Positions 1 through 5,395 of a stretch of 5,395 nt of DNA are shown piece by piece (the stretch's first letter is position 1; every line of letters starts with the position of its first letter). This DNA comes from an uncultured Lacinutrix sp. (GTDB taxonomy: Bacteria > Bacteroidota > Bacteroidia > Flavobacteriales > Flavobacteriaceae): NCBI GenBank assembly GCA_937916035.1, contig CALGIH010000314.1, positions 1 to 5,395 on the forward strand, in the 5' to 3' direction. The notes under the pieces were generated by a model. It made no database searches and was not told the DNA's origin. It was given only the letters and a program-made list of their open reading frames with translations. Position numbers and translations under genes: made by a program.

Positions 1-2
1 GA

Positions 3-140
3 TTTAAAAGCCGCCTTGGAAATTTAATTAAAAGTGATAATAAGAAAAATAGAGCATTTTTTGAAGTTTATTGGAAATCTATTGATCCTGAAATTTGGGA
101 ATATATTCAAAACCAGGAATCAGAAAAACCAAAAAATTAA
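3..140 (+). CDS. 3' end of an unidentified gene (partial)
   Basis: An open frame enters from the left edge and gives 45 residues before a TAA at 138-140; the other two plus frames stop within the first 30 bases. The visible tail includes KNRAFFEVYWKSIDPEIWEY and ends in a charged, proline-containing stretch (ESEKPKN). The mix of aromatic and charged residues looks like real protein rather than random translation. I do not recognise the family and assign no function. The gene converges on the DUF3820 gene, with only five bases between the two stop codons, which supports both ends being real in a compact genome. The start and most of the protein lie outside the window. Confidence 0.55.
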   Translation, partial: FKSRLGNLIKSDNKKNRAFFEVYWKSIDPEIWEYIQNQESEKPKN

Positions 141-145
141 TCTGT

Positions 146-373
146 TTATAATTTTCTAAGCTTCCTAACCAACTCCTCCAAACCATTTAATTTAAGCTCA
201 TAAACCGTTGCCAGCATTTCGCCTATTTGCCCTTTAGGAAATCCTTTGTTCCTGTACCACACCACATAATATTCTGGTAAGTCTATCATGTATCTACCTT
301 CAAATTTACCATACGGCATTCTGGTATTGGCTAGTTTGAGTAAAAATCGTTTACTTTGGTCTTGGTCGAGCAT
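146..373 (-). CDS. DUF3820 family small protein
   Basis: A complete protein of 75 residues that matches the DUF3820 family (a short family of putative quorum-sensing-regulated virulence-factor type proteins whose biochemical role is not established). Visible hallmarks are MPYGKFEG (residues 19-26), the aromatic block LPEYYVVWY (32-40) and GFPKGQIG (44-51), followed by a helical, lysine- and leucine-rich end. There is no signal peptide or membrane segment, so it is probably cytoplasmic. Length is normal for the family. The ATG at 371-373 directly follows the TAA (374-376) of the DUF922 gene with no intervening base, so the ribosome-loading sequence lies inside the upstream gene and translational coupling is likely. 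Family assignment is confident; function is unknown. Confidence 0.9.
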   Translation of the reverse strand: MLDQDQSKRFLLKLANTRMPYGKFEGRYMIDLPEYYVVWYRNKGFPKGQIGEMLATVYELKLNGLEELVRKLRKL

Positions 374-904
374 TTATTTGTAGTAAGCTAGTTTTTCTAA
401 TTCTAATTTAATGTATTGTTGCCATTCTTTTTGCTTTGTTATTTGTTGCGAATGGTTCGTTTCTTGGTCATACTTTTGTTGCATTTGCCTCAACTCATCA
501 TTTATGGCTGTATGAATACGTTCCATTTGATCACTAATTAGCAGATCGAACTTTGATAACGCAATGCGTTTTCTAAACTTACGCGCATGAAGTTCGGTGA
601 TATCAAAATGCAACCGTTCATGGTCTAAAATAATACTATCAGCACGTTCTTTTATATACCAAGATTTATCTGGATAAAATTGAGCATCTACAAACGCAGA
701 ATACTCAACGAGTCGTGTTGTAGATGTTTTGGAAGAAAAACCAAAGGATATTCCAGAAGCTGTCACTGCTGCAACCGTTGTTCCAAGTTTTGGCTTCCCA
801 TTAAAATTCTCCCATTCCAATTGCAAATTATGGTTCCAGGTTACTACACGTTCATCTTGAACCAAAACCAAACCAAAAAAACAAACGATAAGGAGTTTAT
901 ACAT
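374..904 (-). CDS. secreted DUF922 protein, putative zinc-protease-like
   Basis: A protein of 176 residues. Residues 1-16 form a short hydrophobic export signal (MYKLLIVCFFGLVLVQ). Next comes the family hallmark WENFNGKP (31-38), then a beta-rich region, then SWYIKERADSIILDHERLHF (81-100). The HExxH motif is H95-E96-R-L-H99, with acidic residues D101 and E104 just after it, as in gluzincin-like metallopeptidases. This resembles DUF922, a family of secreted bacterial proteins whose zinc-dependent proteolysis is plausible from the motif but unproven. The last 55 residues are Gln-, Glu- and Lys-rich and probably helical. Cys8 lies too early in the hydrophobic stretch for a convincing lipobox. 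The gene lies 46 bp after the LysM gene and abuts the DUF3820 gene. No Shine-Dalgarno is visible; a hairpin (913-936) occupies the region before the ATG. Confidence 0.88.
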   Translation of the reverse strand: MYKLLIVCFFGLVLVQDERVVTWNHNLQLEWENFNGKPKLGTTVAAVTASGISFGFSSKTSTTRLVEYSAFVDAQFYPDKSWYIKERADSIILDHERLHFDITELHARKFRKRIALSKFDLLISDQMERIHTAINDELRQMQQKYDQETNHSQQITKQKEWQQYIKLELEKLAYYK

Positions 905-912
905 AATTATTG

Positions 913-936
913 TAAACGATAAAATAAGATCGTTTA
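913..936 (-). repeat. 8-bp perfect inverted repeat before the DUF922 gene
   Basis: TAAACGAT (913-920) and ATCGTTTA (929-936) are exact reverse complements separated by eight bases. In the minus-strand transcript they would form an 8-bp stem with an 8-nt loop. The stem lies between the LysM stop (951-953) and the DUF922 ATG (902-904), ending eight bases before the ATG. No U-tract follows it in the transcript direction, so it is a poor intrinsic terminator. It may be an RNA processing or attenuation hairpin, a translational control element, or an operator. Confidence 0.45.
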
Positions 937-950
937 GTATGAAACTTGAG

Positions 951-2897
951 TTATTGCTTTACCTCAACGATTTTTAAATCGTCGTACTTTACAATAAACA
1001 CAGCTTCGTTGTAATAACCACCAAAGAGTTTTTTTGAGTAACGGAATTTGTTTTCTACATAGCGAGTTTCCATGGTATTGTCTGCTGCATTGTATAAATT
1101 GTCTGCTGTTGCTAAACGCAATAAAATATCCATAGTTAAATCAAAACCACGTGTTGCATATTTACTAGGCAAGCCTCCATAAACATTCTGATAACGCTTA
1201 ACAAAGGAATTAGAACTATCAGAATCGTAATCTAAGTTATAGGATGGATAATGAAACTTGAGTTTTGATAAATCAGAATTTGAAATGTTCTCACCTTCAA
1301 AAGCCTCTTCTTTTTTGGTTGTTACTAATATAACTTCTCGTTCTACTTCAATGGGTTCATCTTTAGTTCCTTCAATAGTAATTCCATTAAAACCATTAAG
1401 CATGCTTGACACATTTGAAATAAAGCCTTCGTTATTGGTTTCAAGAAACACATAATTTCGTCCTTCTTTTAGTAGTGTTTGAATATCATCGCTCAAAATA
1501 AAAAAAGCTTCTTTACCCTCTTTGTTTTTTCTGGCAAAAATTTGTTTTACGTAACCTAATTGAGCTTTTAAGGCATTGCTTGTAGCACGATGTGCTTCAT
1601 CGGCAATGATAACTATTGTTTTTTGAGTGGAATCTTTTTTTACAAAATTCACGATACTATTTAATAATAAATCATCTGAAGGAACCGTTTGAAAAACATT
1701 ATCATATAAGGTTTTAGGAACAGTTAAAGGTGATATAGCTGGTACATTATCTCGTTTTAACATCTCAGCAGCACGATCGAAATTACTCGCTATAAATGGT
1801 CCAATGACAGCATCGTAATTTAAAAAATCGTTATCGCTAATAATTGAAGATACTTCTGTCACTTTTCCTTTGGTGTCATATACATCCAACTTGGTAGAAA
1901 TACCTAACTGTTTCGCAGAGTCTAAAGCCATTAACACTCCTGAATGAAAATCGATAGAGATGCTTAACAATCTGTCATTTCTAATCTGTCTTTTAACAAC
2001 ATTAATAGAATCAAAATCAATACCATTCAATTTAAACGGGATCATAACTGCTAATCGTTTCTTCTTAAAATTAGTGATGCTTTTAGCTAAGGACGTATAG
2101 TTAAAATCAGTGACCTCTACTAAATTCGCAGTATCTAATGGCACTTTCAAAATCATACCTTCTTTAAGATTGCCATCTTCTAATTCAGGATTTAAAGCAA
2201 CCAATTGGTCTTGATCCAAGCCTAATTTTACTTTCAATCTATAAAAGCCTTCTTTTGGTAATACTGTGTAATAGCTGTAAGATTCTTCAACAACCTTTTC
2301 TTCGTTATTTGCAATATTAGGCACGTTTATTTCTTGCCCTTCTTGTAAGTCATCCTTAATTTTAGGGTTTAAGGCTTGTAGTTCAGAAACTGAAATTCCG
2401 AATTTATAAGCAATACGCCATTTTCCTTCTTTTGGTAAAACTGTATATTTTTTAATCGTATTTCCTAAATTACTTTTAATTGTTACTTTACTGTATTTAG
2501 GAATTTGAATCTTATCTCCTTTTCTAAGGTTTTCAGAATATAAGCTTGTGTTGTGCTTTTTAATTTCATCAACCGAAATATTATACTTTTGTGCAATACC
2601 ATATAAGGTTTCTTTACGCCTAACTTTATGAGATTCATATCCAACAAGTTGAATTTCTTCAACTTCAACTGAAGTTTCTAAAAATCTTGAATTCGGAATT
2701 ATTAAAACAGCATTTGGTTGTAAACTTGTTTTTGTATCAGGATTAAGTGCATAAATATCAAAAGGAGTTACCAAATATTTTCTGGCAATTTCCTCAATAG
2801 TTTCTCCTGGATTTACCTTCTGAGTCTTATAATTTTGAGCTATTAAAGTGCTACAAAATGCAAAAACAAAACTAAGTGCTATTAAATATTTTTTCAT
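951..2897 (-). CDS. secreted LysM-repeat protein with periplasmic-binding-protein-like domain
   Basis: A protein of 648 residues. Residues 1-21 are a signal peptide (MKKYLIALSFVFAFCSTLIA, cleavage probably after A20). Four LysM-like units follow, at about 23-69, 88-134, 149-194 and 208-253. Units 1 and 2 are canonical (GETIEEIARKY, KETLYGIAQKY); units 3 and 4 are divergent and both open with YTVLPKEG. From about residue 278 to the end is a type 1 periplasmic-binding-protein fold, starting with the strand KKRLAVMIPF and containing YDAVIGPFIASNFDRAAEML (361-380) and VPAISPL. LysM units bind peptidoglycan; the second domain resembles amino-acid ABC-transporter binding proteins and LpoA-like regulators, although no transporter genes lie nearby. 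The likely site of action is the periplasmic cell wall, and the ligand is unknown. The start is supported by the signal peptide and an A-rich stretch before the ATG. It lies 71 bp after guaA, probably in the same operon. Confidence 0.92.
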   Translation of the reverse strand: MKKYLIALSFVFAFCSTLIAQNYKTQKVNPGETIEEIARKYLVTPFDIYALNPDTKTSLQPNAVLIIPNSRFLETSVEVEEIQLVGYESHKVRRKETLYGIAQKYNISVDEIKKHNTSLYSENLRKGDKIQIPKYSKVTIKSNLGNTIKKYTVLPKEGKWRIAYKFGISVSELQALNPKIKDDLQEGQEINVPNIANNEEKVVEESYSYYTVLPKEGFYRLKVKLGLDQDQLVALNPELEDGNLKEGMILKVPLDTANLVEVTDFNYTSLAKSITNFKKKRLAVMIPFKLNGIDFDSINVVKRQIRNDRLLSISIDFHSGVLMALDSAKQLGISTKLDVYDTKGKVTEVSSIISDNDFLNYDAVIGPFIASNFDRAAEMLKRDNVPAISPLTVPKTLYDNVFQTVPSDDLLLNSIVNFVKKDSTQKTIVIIADEAHRATSNALKAQLGYVKQIFARKNKEGKEAFFILSDDIQTLLKEGRNYVFLETNNEGFISNVSSMLNGFNGITIEGTKDEPIEVEREVILVTTKKEEAFEGENISNSDLSKLKFHYPSYNLDYDSDSSNSFVKRYQNVYGGLPSKYATRGFDLTMDILLRLATADNLYNAADNTMETRYVENKFRYSKKLFGGYYNEAVFIVKYDDLKIVEVKQ

Positions 2898-2938
2898 TCT
2901 TTTAATTTAAAGTATATACGTGACATATCTCTTTATAG

Positions 2939-2967
2939 ATTTAGACACATGTAAGTCACATCTAAAT
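2939..2967 (-). repeat. 7-bp inverted repeat just after guaA
   Basis: ATTTAGA (2939-2945) and TCTAAAT (2961-2967) are exact reverse complements around a 15-base loop. The repeat begins one base after the guaA TAG (2969-2971), inside the 71-bp gap before the LysM gene. The stem is weak (one G-C pair) and no T-run follows in the direction of guaA transcription, so it is not a convincing terminator. It could be a partial transcript-end or processing signal, or chance in AT-rich DNA. Confidence 0.25.
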
Positions 2968-2968
2968 A

Positions 2969-4504
2969 CTATTCCCATTCTATAGTTGCAGGTGGTTTTG
3001 AGCTAATATCATATACTACTCTATTAACGCCTTTCACCTTATTTATTATATCATTTGATGTTTTTTGCAAAAACTCGTAAGGTAAATTTACCCAATCTGC
3101 TGTCATACCATCAGTGCTTTCTACTGCTCTAAGCGCTACACATTTTTCATAGGTACGTTCATCTCCCATGACACCAACACTATTTACTGGAAGAAGCATT
3201 GCTCCTGCTTGCCACACTTTATCATACAAATTTGCTGCCTTTAATCCATTGATAAAAATGGCATCAACCTCTTGTAAAATACGCACTTTCTCTGGTGTAA
3301 CATCTCCTAAAATTCTGATGGCTAAACCTGGTCCTGGAAAAGGATGTCTGCCTAACAATTCTGGATCGATCCCTAAAGAAGCACCAACACGTCTTACTTC
3401 ATCTTTAAATAATGCTCTTAACGGTTCTACCACTTTTAGTTTCATAAAATCTGGCAAGCCTCCAACATTATGATGACTTTTTATCGTTGCACTTGGTCCT
3501 CCAGTCGCCGAAATACTTTCTATAACATCAGGATAAATGGTGCCTTGTGCTAACCATTTTACACCTTCTATTAAATGCGCTTCATCATCAAATACTTCAA
3601 TGAACACGCGACCTATTGCTTTACGTTTCTTTTCTGGGTCGCTTTCTCCAGCTAGTGCATCCAAAAAGCGTGCCGAAGCATTAACGCCTTTAACATTAAG
3701 ATTCATGCCTTCGTATTGATTCAATACATTTTCGAACTCGTTTTTACGAAGCAAACCGTTATTTACAAATACGCAATACAAGTTATTTCCAATAGCTTTG
3801 TTTAATAAAACCGCAGCTACTGTAGAATCTACTCCTCCTGATAAACCAAGAACTACTTTATCATTGCCAATCTTTTCTTTTAATGCTTCAATAGTTTCTT
3901 CAACAAAAGAATCTGGCGTCCAATCTGGATTTACTTCAGCAATAGTTACTAAGAAATTTTCCAGTAATTGTTTTCCATCAGTTGAATGATATACTTCAGG
4001 ATGAAATTGAATAGCAAAAGTTTTTTCGCCATTTATTTTGAAAGCAGCGTTTTCCACATCATGAGTGCTAGCTAACAATTCTCCATTAGTTGGTAAATCT
4101 TTAATGGTATCACTATGACTCATCCATACTTGTGAGTTTTTCGAAATACCTTTAAAAAAGGCTTCCCCTTCTTTAACATACGATAAATTAGCCCTACCAT
4201 ATTCTCTAGTGTTTGAAGGCGCAACATTTCCGCCAGAAAAGTGCGCTAAATACTGTGCTCCATAACACACACCTAATAATGGTTTCTTCCCTTGTATTTG
4301 GGAAAGATCGGGATGTAGAGCTTGGTCTCCTCTAACTGAGAATGGACTTCCAGAAAGGATTACTGCCTTGTAATCATCTATGTTTTCTGGAATTTTGTTG
4401 AATGGATGAATTTCGGAATAAATGTTGAGTTCTCTTACTCGACGTGCAATAAGCTGTGTGTATTGCGATCCGAAGTCTAAAATTAGTACCTTGTCATGTT
4501 GCAT
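2969..4504 (-). CDS. guaA: GMP synthase (glutamine-hydrolysing)
   Basis: A complete GuaA of 511 residues, the normal length. It converts XMP, ATP and glutamine to GMP in the last step of guanine nucleotide synthesis, in the cytoplasm. The N-terminal class I glutamine amidotransferase spans about 3-190: the nucleophile C80 is in LLGVCYGAQ, and H168 and E170 are in [12 protein letters not shown]. The ATP-pyrophosphatase domain follows, with its P-loop SGGVDS at 222-227. The C-terminal dimerisation domain carries [15 protein letters not shown] (387-401) and the conserved end KPPATIEWE. All expected catalytic motifs are intact. I chose the ATG at 4502-4504 (protein [12 protein letters not shown]) because flavobacterial GuaA proteins start this way; an in-frame TTG two codons upstream (4508-4510) lies inside the promoter -7 box and is an unlikely start. 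It is probably the first gene of a cluster with the LysM, DUF922 and DUF3820 genes. Confidence 0.98.
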   Translation of the reverse strand: MQHDKVLILDFGSQYTQLIARRVRELNIYSEIHPFNKIPENIDDYKAVILSGSPFSVRGDQALHPDLSQIQGKKPLLGVCYGAQYLAHFSGGNVAPSNTREYGRANLSYVKEGEAFFKGISKNSQVWMSHSDTIKDLPTNGELLASTHDVENAAFKINGEKTFAIQFHPEVYHSTDGKQLLENFLVTIAEVNPDWTPDSFVEETIEALKEKIGNDKVVLGLSGGVDSTVAAVLLNKAIGNNLYCVFVNNGLLRKNEFENVLNQYEGMNLNVKGVNASARFLDALAGESDPEKKRKAIGRVFIEVFDDEAHLIEGVKWLAQGTIYPDVIESISATGGPSATIKSHHNVGGLPDFMKLKVVEPLRALFKDEVRRVGASLGIDPELLGRHPFPGPGLAIRILGDVTPEKVRILQEVDAIFINGLKAANLYDKVWQAGAMLLPVNSVGVMGDERTYEKCVALRAVESTDGMTADWVNLPYEFLQKTSNDIINKVKGVNRVVYDISSKPPATIEWE

Positions 4505-4507
4505 GTG

Positions 4508-4537
4508 CAAAAGTAATCATTTGCGTTTTTTTAGCAA
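4508..4537 (-). promoter_or_regulatory. Bacteroidota-type promoter of guaA
   Basis: On the minus strand, TTG (4537-4535), a 19-base spacer and TACTTTTG (4515-4508) match the Bacteroidota primary sigma-factor consensus TTG-N19-TAnnTTTG exactly. The -7 box ends three bases before the guaA ATG (4504). With the usual spacing from a -7 box, transcription would start at or within a few bases of the ATG, giving a leaderless or nearly leaderless mRNA. This leaves no room for a riboswitch or leader control downstream of this promoter. Confidence 0.72.
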
Positions 4538-4549
4538 CTTTTAAGTTTA
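4521..4549 (+). promoter_or_regulatory. possible divergent promoter for the decayed gene
   Basis: On the plus strand, TTG (4521-4523), an 18-base spacer and TAAGTTTA (4542-4549) match the Bacteroidota promoter with one mismatch in the -7 box (final A for G). It points toward the pseudogene start at 4589 with a leader of roughly 35 bases. It overlaps the guaA promoter. In AT-rich DNA a chance match of this quality is quite possible. Confidence 0.35.
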
Positions 4550-4588
4550 TAAATTTTTAGTATTTTTCTAGAAGTTTTTAACAAATTG

Positions 4589-5080
4589 ATGATGACCATA
4601 ACACTCAAAAAGATGCTAACCAAACCAAGCATTTTTAGCAGTACTAGAAATGATGGCTCTACGACTTGGTCAAAGTTACATCGAGGTTTAGAAACTCATG
4701 ATTTAGCCCATTAAGCTGGAGAATCTACTTTAAGATTTTCTAAAGCATTTTATGGAATTATAAACGAAGGTTATAACATCAATGATTTTGAATAACCAAA
4801 AGCCCAAAAGCCTTTTGCCGTAAAGCCTGAAAACTTACAAAAAGAAGGTTTTGTTACCGAACATATTGTGAACTTGTTGGAAGTAGAGTTTTTAAATAGT
4901 GGTCACAACGATATATTTATTAAAGAATTAGAAGCTGTGCTAAAAGACAACAACTTACCATTTCCTAAGAATCTAACAGACGTCACAATAGATACCATTA
5001 GAAATAGTTACCAAAACGTATACAATCAATGGTTGGTCCTAACCGAAAATCAAGAACTTAACATTGATTTTAAGCCATAG
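4589..5080 (+). pseudogene. hypothetical protein gene broken by two in-frame stops
   Basis: One plus-strand frame reads as continuous, protein-like sequence from ATG 4589 (or ATG 4592) to TAG 5078-5080. It is 163 codons long and is interrupted only by TAA at 4712-4714 (codon 42) and TAA at 4793-4795 (codon 69). The text on both sides of each stop is coherent: RNDGSTTWSKLHRGLETHDL before the first, FSKAFYGIINEGYNINDFE between them, and EHIVNLLEVEFLNSGHND after the second. There is no frameshift. From memory, this resembles an uncharacterised flavobacterial protein family of about this length, where a Tyr or Phe and a Leu would be expected at the two stops; each could then be a single-base change. 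No function is known to me. The GTG-started piece from 4868 is only the tail of this frame. Its 3' end overlaps the convergent decarboxylase gene by 11 bp. Sequencing error is an alternative explanation. Confidence 0.75.
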
Positions 5081-5395
5081 TATCTAAAATAATTCTAATA
5101 TCTTCTTCTGTTGTATCAGGGTTGATAAAACAAAAACGCGTTACTGTTTCAAAATGATCTCCTTGTTTCCACTTTGTTGGTGCTACTAATGCTAAACCTT
5201 TATCGTGGTTTTCATACGTCCACTGCGTATACTCTTCTGGTTTCCATCCTTTTCTTCTGAATAGGACACACGATAAACTTGGTTCTCGTACCAATTCCAC
5301 ATTAGGATCTTCTTCAATCATTCTTCCTGCAATTTGAGCCAATTCAATCCCTCTCTCTACAGCTTCTTTATATTTATCTGTGCCATGGGTTGCTA
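5070..5395 (-). CDS. PLP-dependent group II decarboxylase, C-terminal part (partial)
   Basis: The frame enters from the right edge and yields 107 residues before TAA (5070-5072). The visible part matches the C-terminal region of the pyridoxal-phosphate-dependent decarboxylases of the glutamate / aromatic amino acid / diaminobutyrate group. It contains ATHGTDKYKEAVERGIELA at the left, then PSLSCVLFRRKGW, and near the end the family-typical TRFCFINPDTTEEDIRIIL. The PLP-binding lysine and substrate-binding residues lie upstream, outside the window, so the substrate cannot be told. The in-frame TTG at 5340-5342 is an internal Leu codon, since the protein continues upstream of it. The gene converges on the pseudogene and shares 11 bp with its end. 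Confidence 0.88.
   Translation of the reverse strand, partial: ATHGTDKYKEAVERGIELAQIAGRMIEEDPNVELVREPSLSCVLFRRKGWKPEEYTQWTYENHDKGLALVAPTKWKQGDHFETVTRFCFINPDTTEEDIRIILDTMA

Noticed and set aside
680..922. Plus-strand open frame of 80 codons
   Set aside because: It lies antisense within the DUF922 gene and has Cys-rich, low-quality protein text with no family likeness.
1258..1455. Plus-strand open frame of 65 codons, and the minus-strand frame at 2483-2668
   Set aside because: Both overlap the LysM gene in other frames and show no recognisable protein features.
2939..2967. Intrinsic terminator of guaA
   Set aside because: The stem has one G-C pair, a 15-base loop and no following T-run; kept only as a low-confidence inverted repeat.
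2898..2968. Separate promoter for the LysM gene (TACTTTAA near 2907-2914)
   Set aside because: It matches TAnnTTTG at only six of eight positions and has no TTG at the right distance, so it is not distinguishable from chance in AT-rich DNA.
3168..3989. Three plus-strand open frames (3168-3473, 3537-3719, 3798-3989)
   Set aside because: All are antisense shadows of guaA, whose frame is fully conserved.
4505..4510. TTG start giving a 513-residue GuaA (two extra residues, M-H)
   Set aside because: The TTG is part of the -7 promoter box, and the ATG at 4504 gives the usual flavobacterial N-terminus [12 protein letters not shown].
4868..5080. Stand-alone 70-residue gene starting at GTG 4868
   Set aside because: The frame continues upstream with coherent protein text through two TAA codons to 4589, so this is the tail of a broken gene, not an independent one.
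5340..5342. TTG start for a 90-residue decarboxylase fragment
   Set aside because: The frame stays open to the window edge with family-like sequence (ATHGTDKYKEAVERG), so the TTG is an internal Leu codon.
1..5395. Mobile element, CRISPR array, tRNA/rRNA, defence or secretion system
   Set aside because: I found no terminal repeats, transposase motifs, regular spaced repeats, RNA-gene-like sequence or related genes.

Overview
The window looks like an ordinary chromosomal segment from a member of the Flavobacteriaceae (Bacteroidota). The evidence is its AT-rich composition, the lack of Shine-Dalgarno sequences before the starts, an exact Bacteroidota-type promoter (TTG-N19-TAnnTTTG) in front of guaA, and proteins of flavobacterial type (GuaA beginning [12 protein letters not shown], a LysM/periplasmic-binding-protein fusion, DUF922 and DUF3820 proteins).

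Layout, left to right. Positions 3-140 hold the 3' end of an unidentified plus-strand gene. It converges on a minus-strand cluster that is transcribed right to left: guaA (4504-2969), a 648-residue secreted LysM protein (2897-951), a secreted DUF922 protein with an HExxH motif (904-374), and a 75-residue DUF3820 protein (373-146). The last two genes abut exactly (TAA followed directly by ATG). The gaps after guaA (71 bp) and after the LysM gene (46 bp) are short, and each holds a small perfect inverted repeat. To the right of guaA, on the plus strand, lies a decayed gene (4589-5080). Its reading frame continues through two in-frame TAA codons without a frameshift. Its end overlaps by 11 bp the end of a minus-strand PLP-dependent group II decarboxylase, of which only the C-terminal 107 residues are in the window.

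How the genes fit together. GuaA makes GMP in the cytoplasm. The LysM and DUF922 proteins carry export signals and probably act at the cell wall or in the periplasm. No shared pathway can be read from the sequence; co-transcription from the guaA promoter is the simplest reading. I see no mobile element, CRISPR array, tRNA, rRNA or defence system, and no clear new biological system. The points most worth a second look are the guaA promoter, which lies so close to the ATG that the mRNA should be nearly or fully leaderless; a possible overlapping divergent promoter; the nonsense-only pseudogene; and the hairpin placed just before the DUF922 start.
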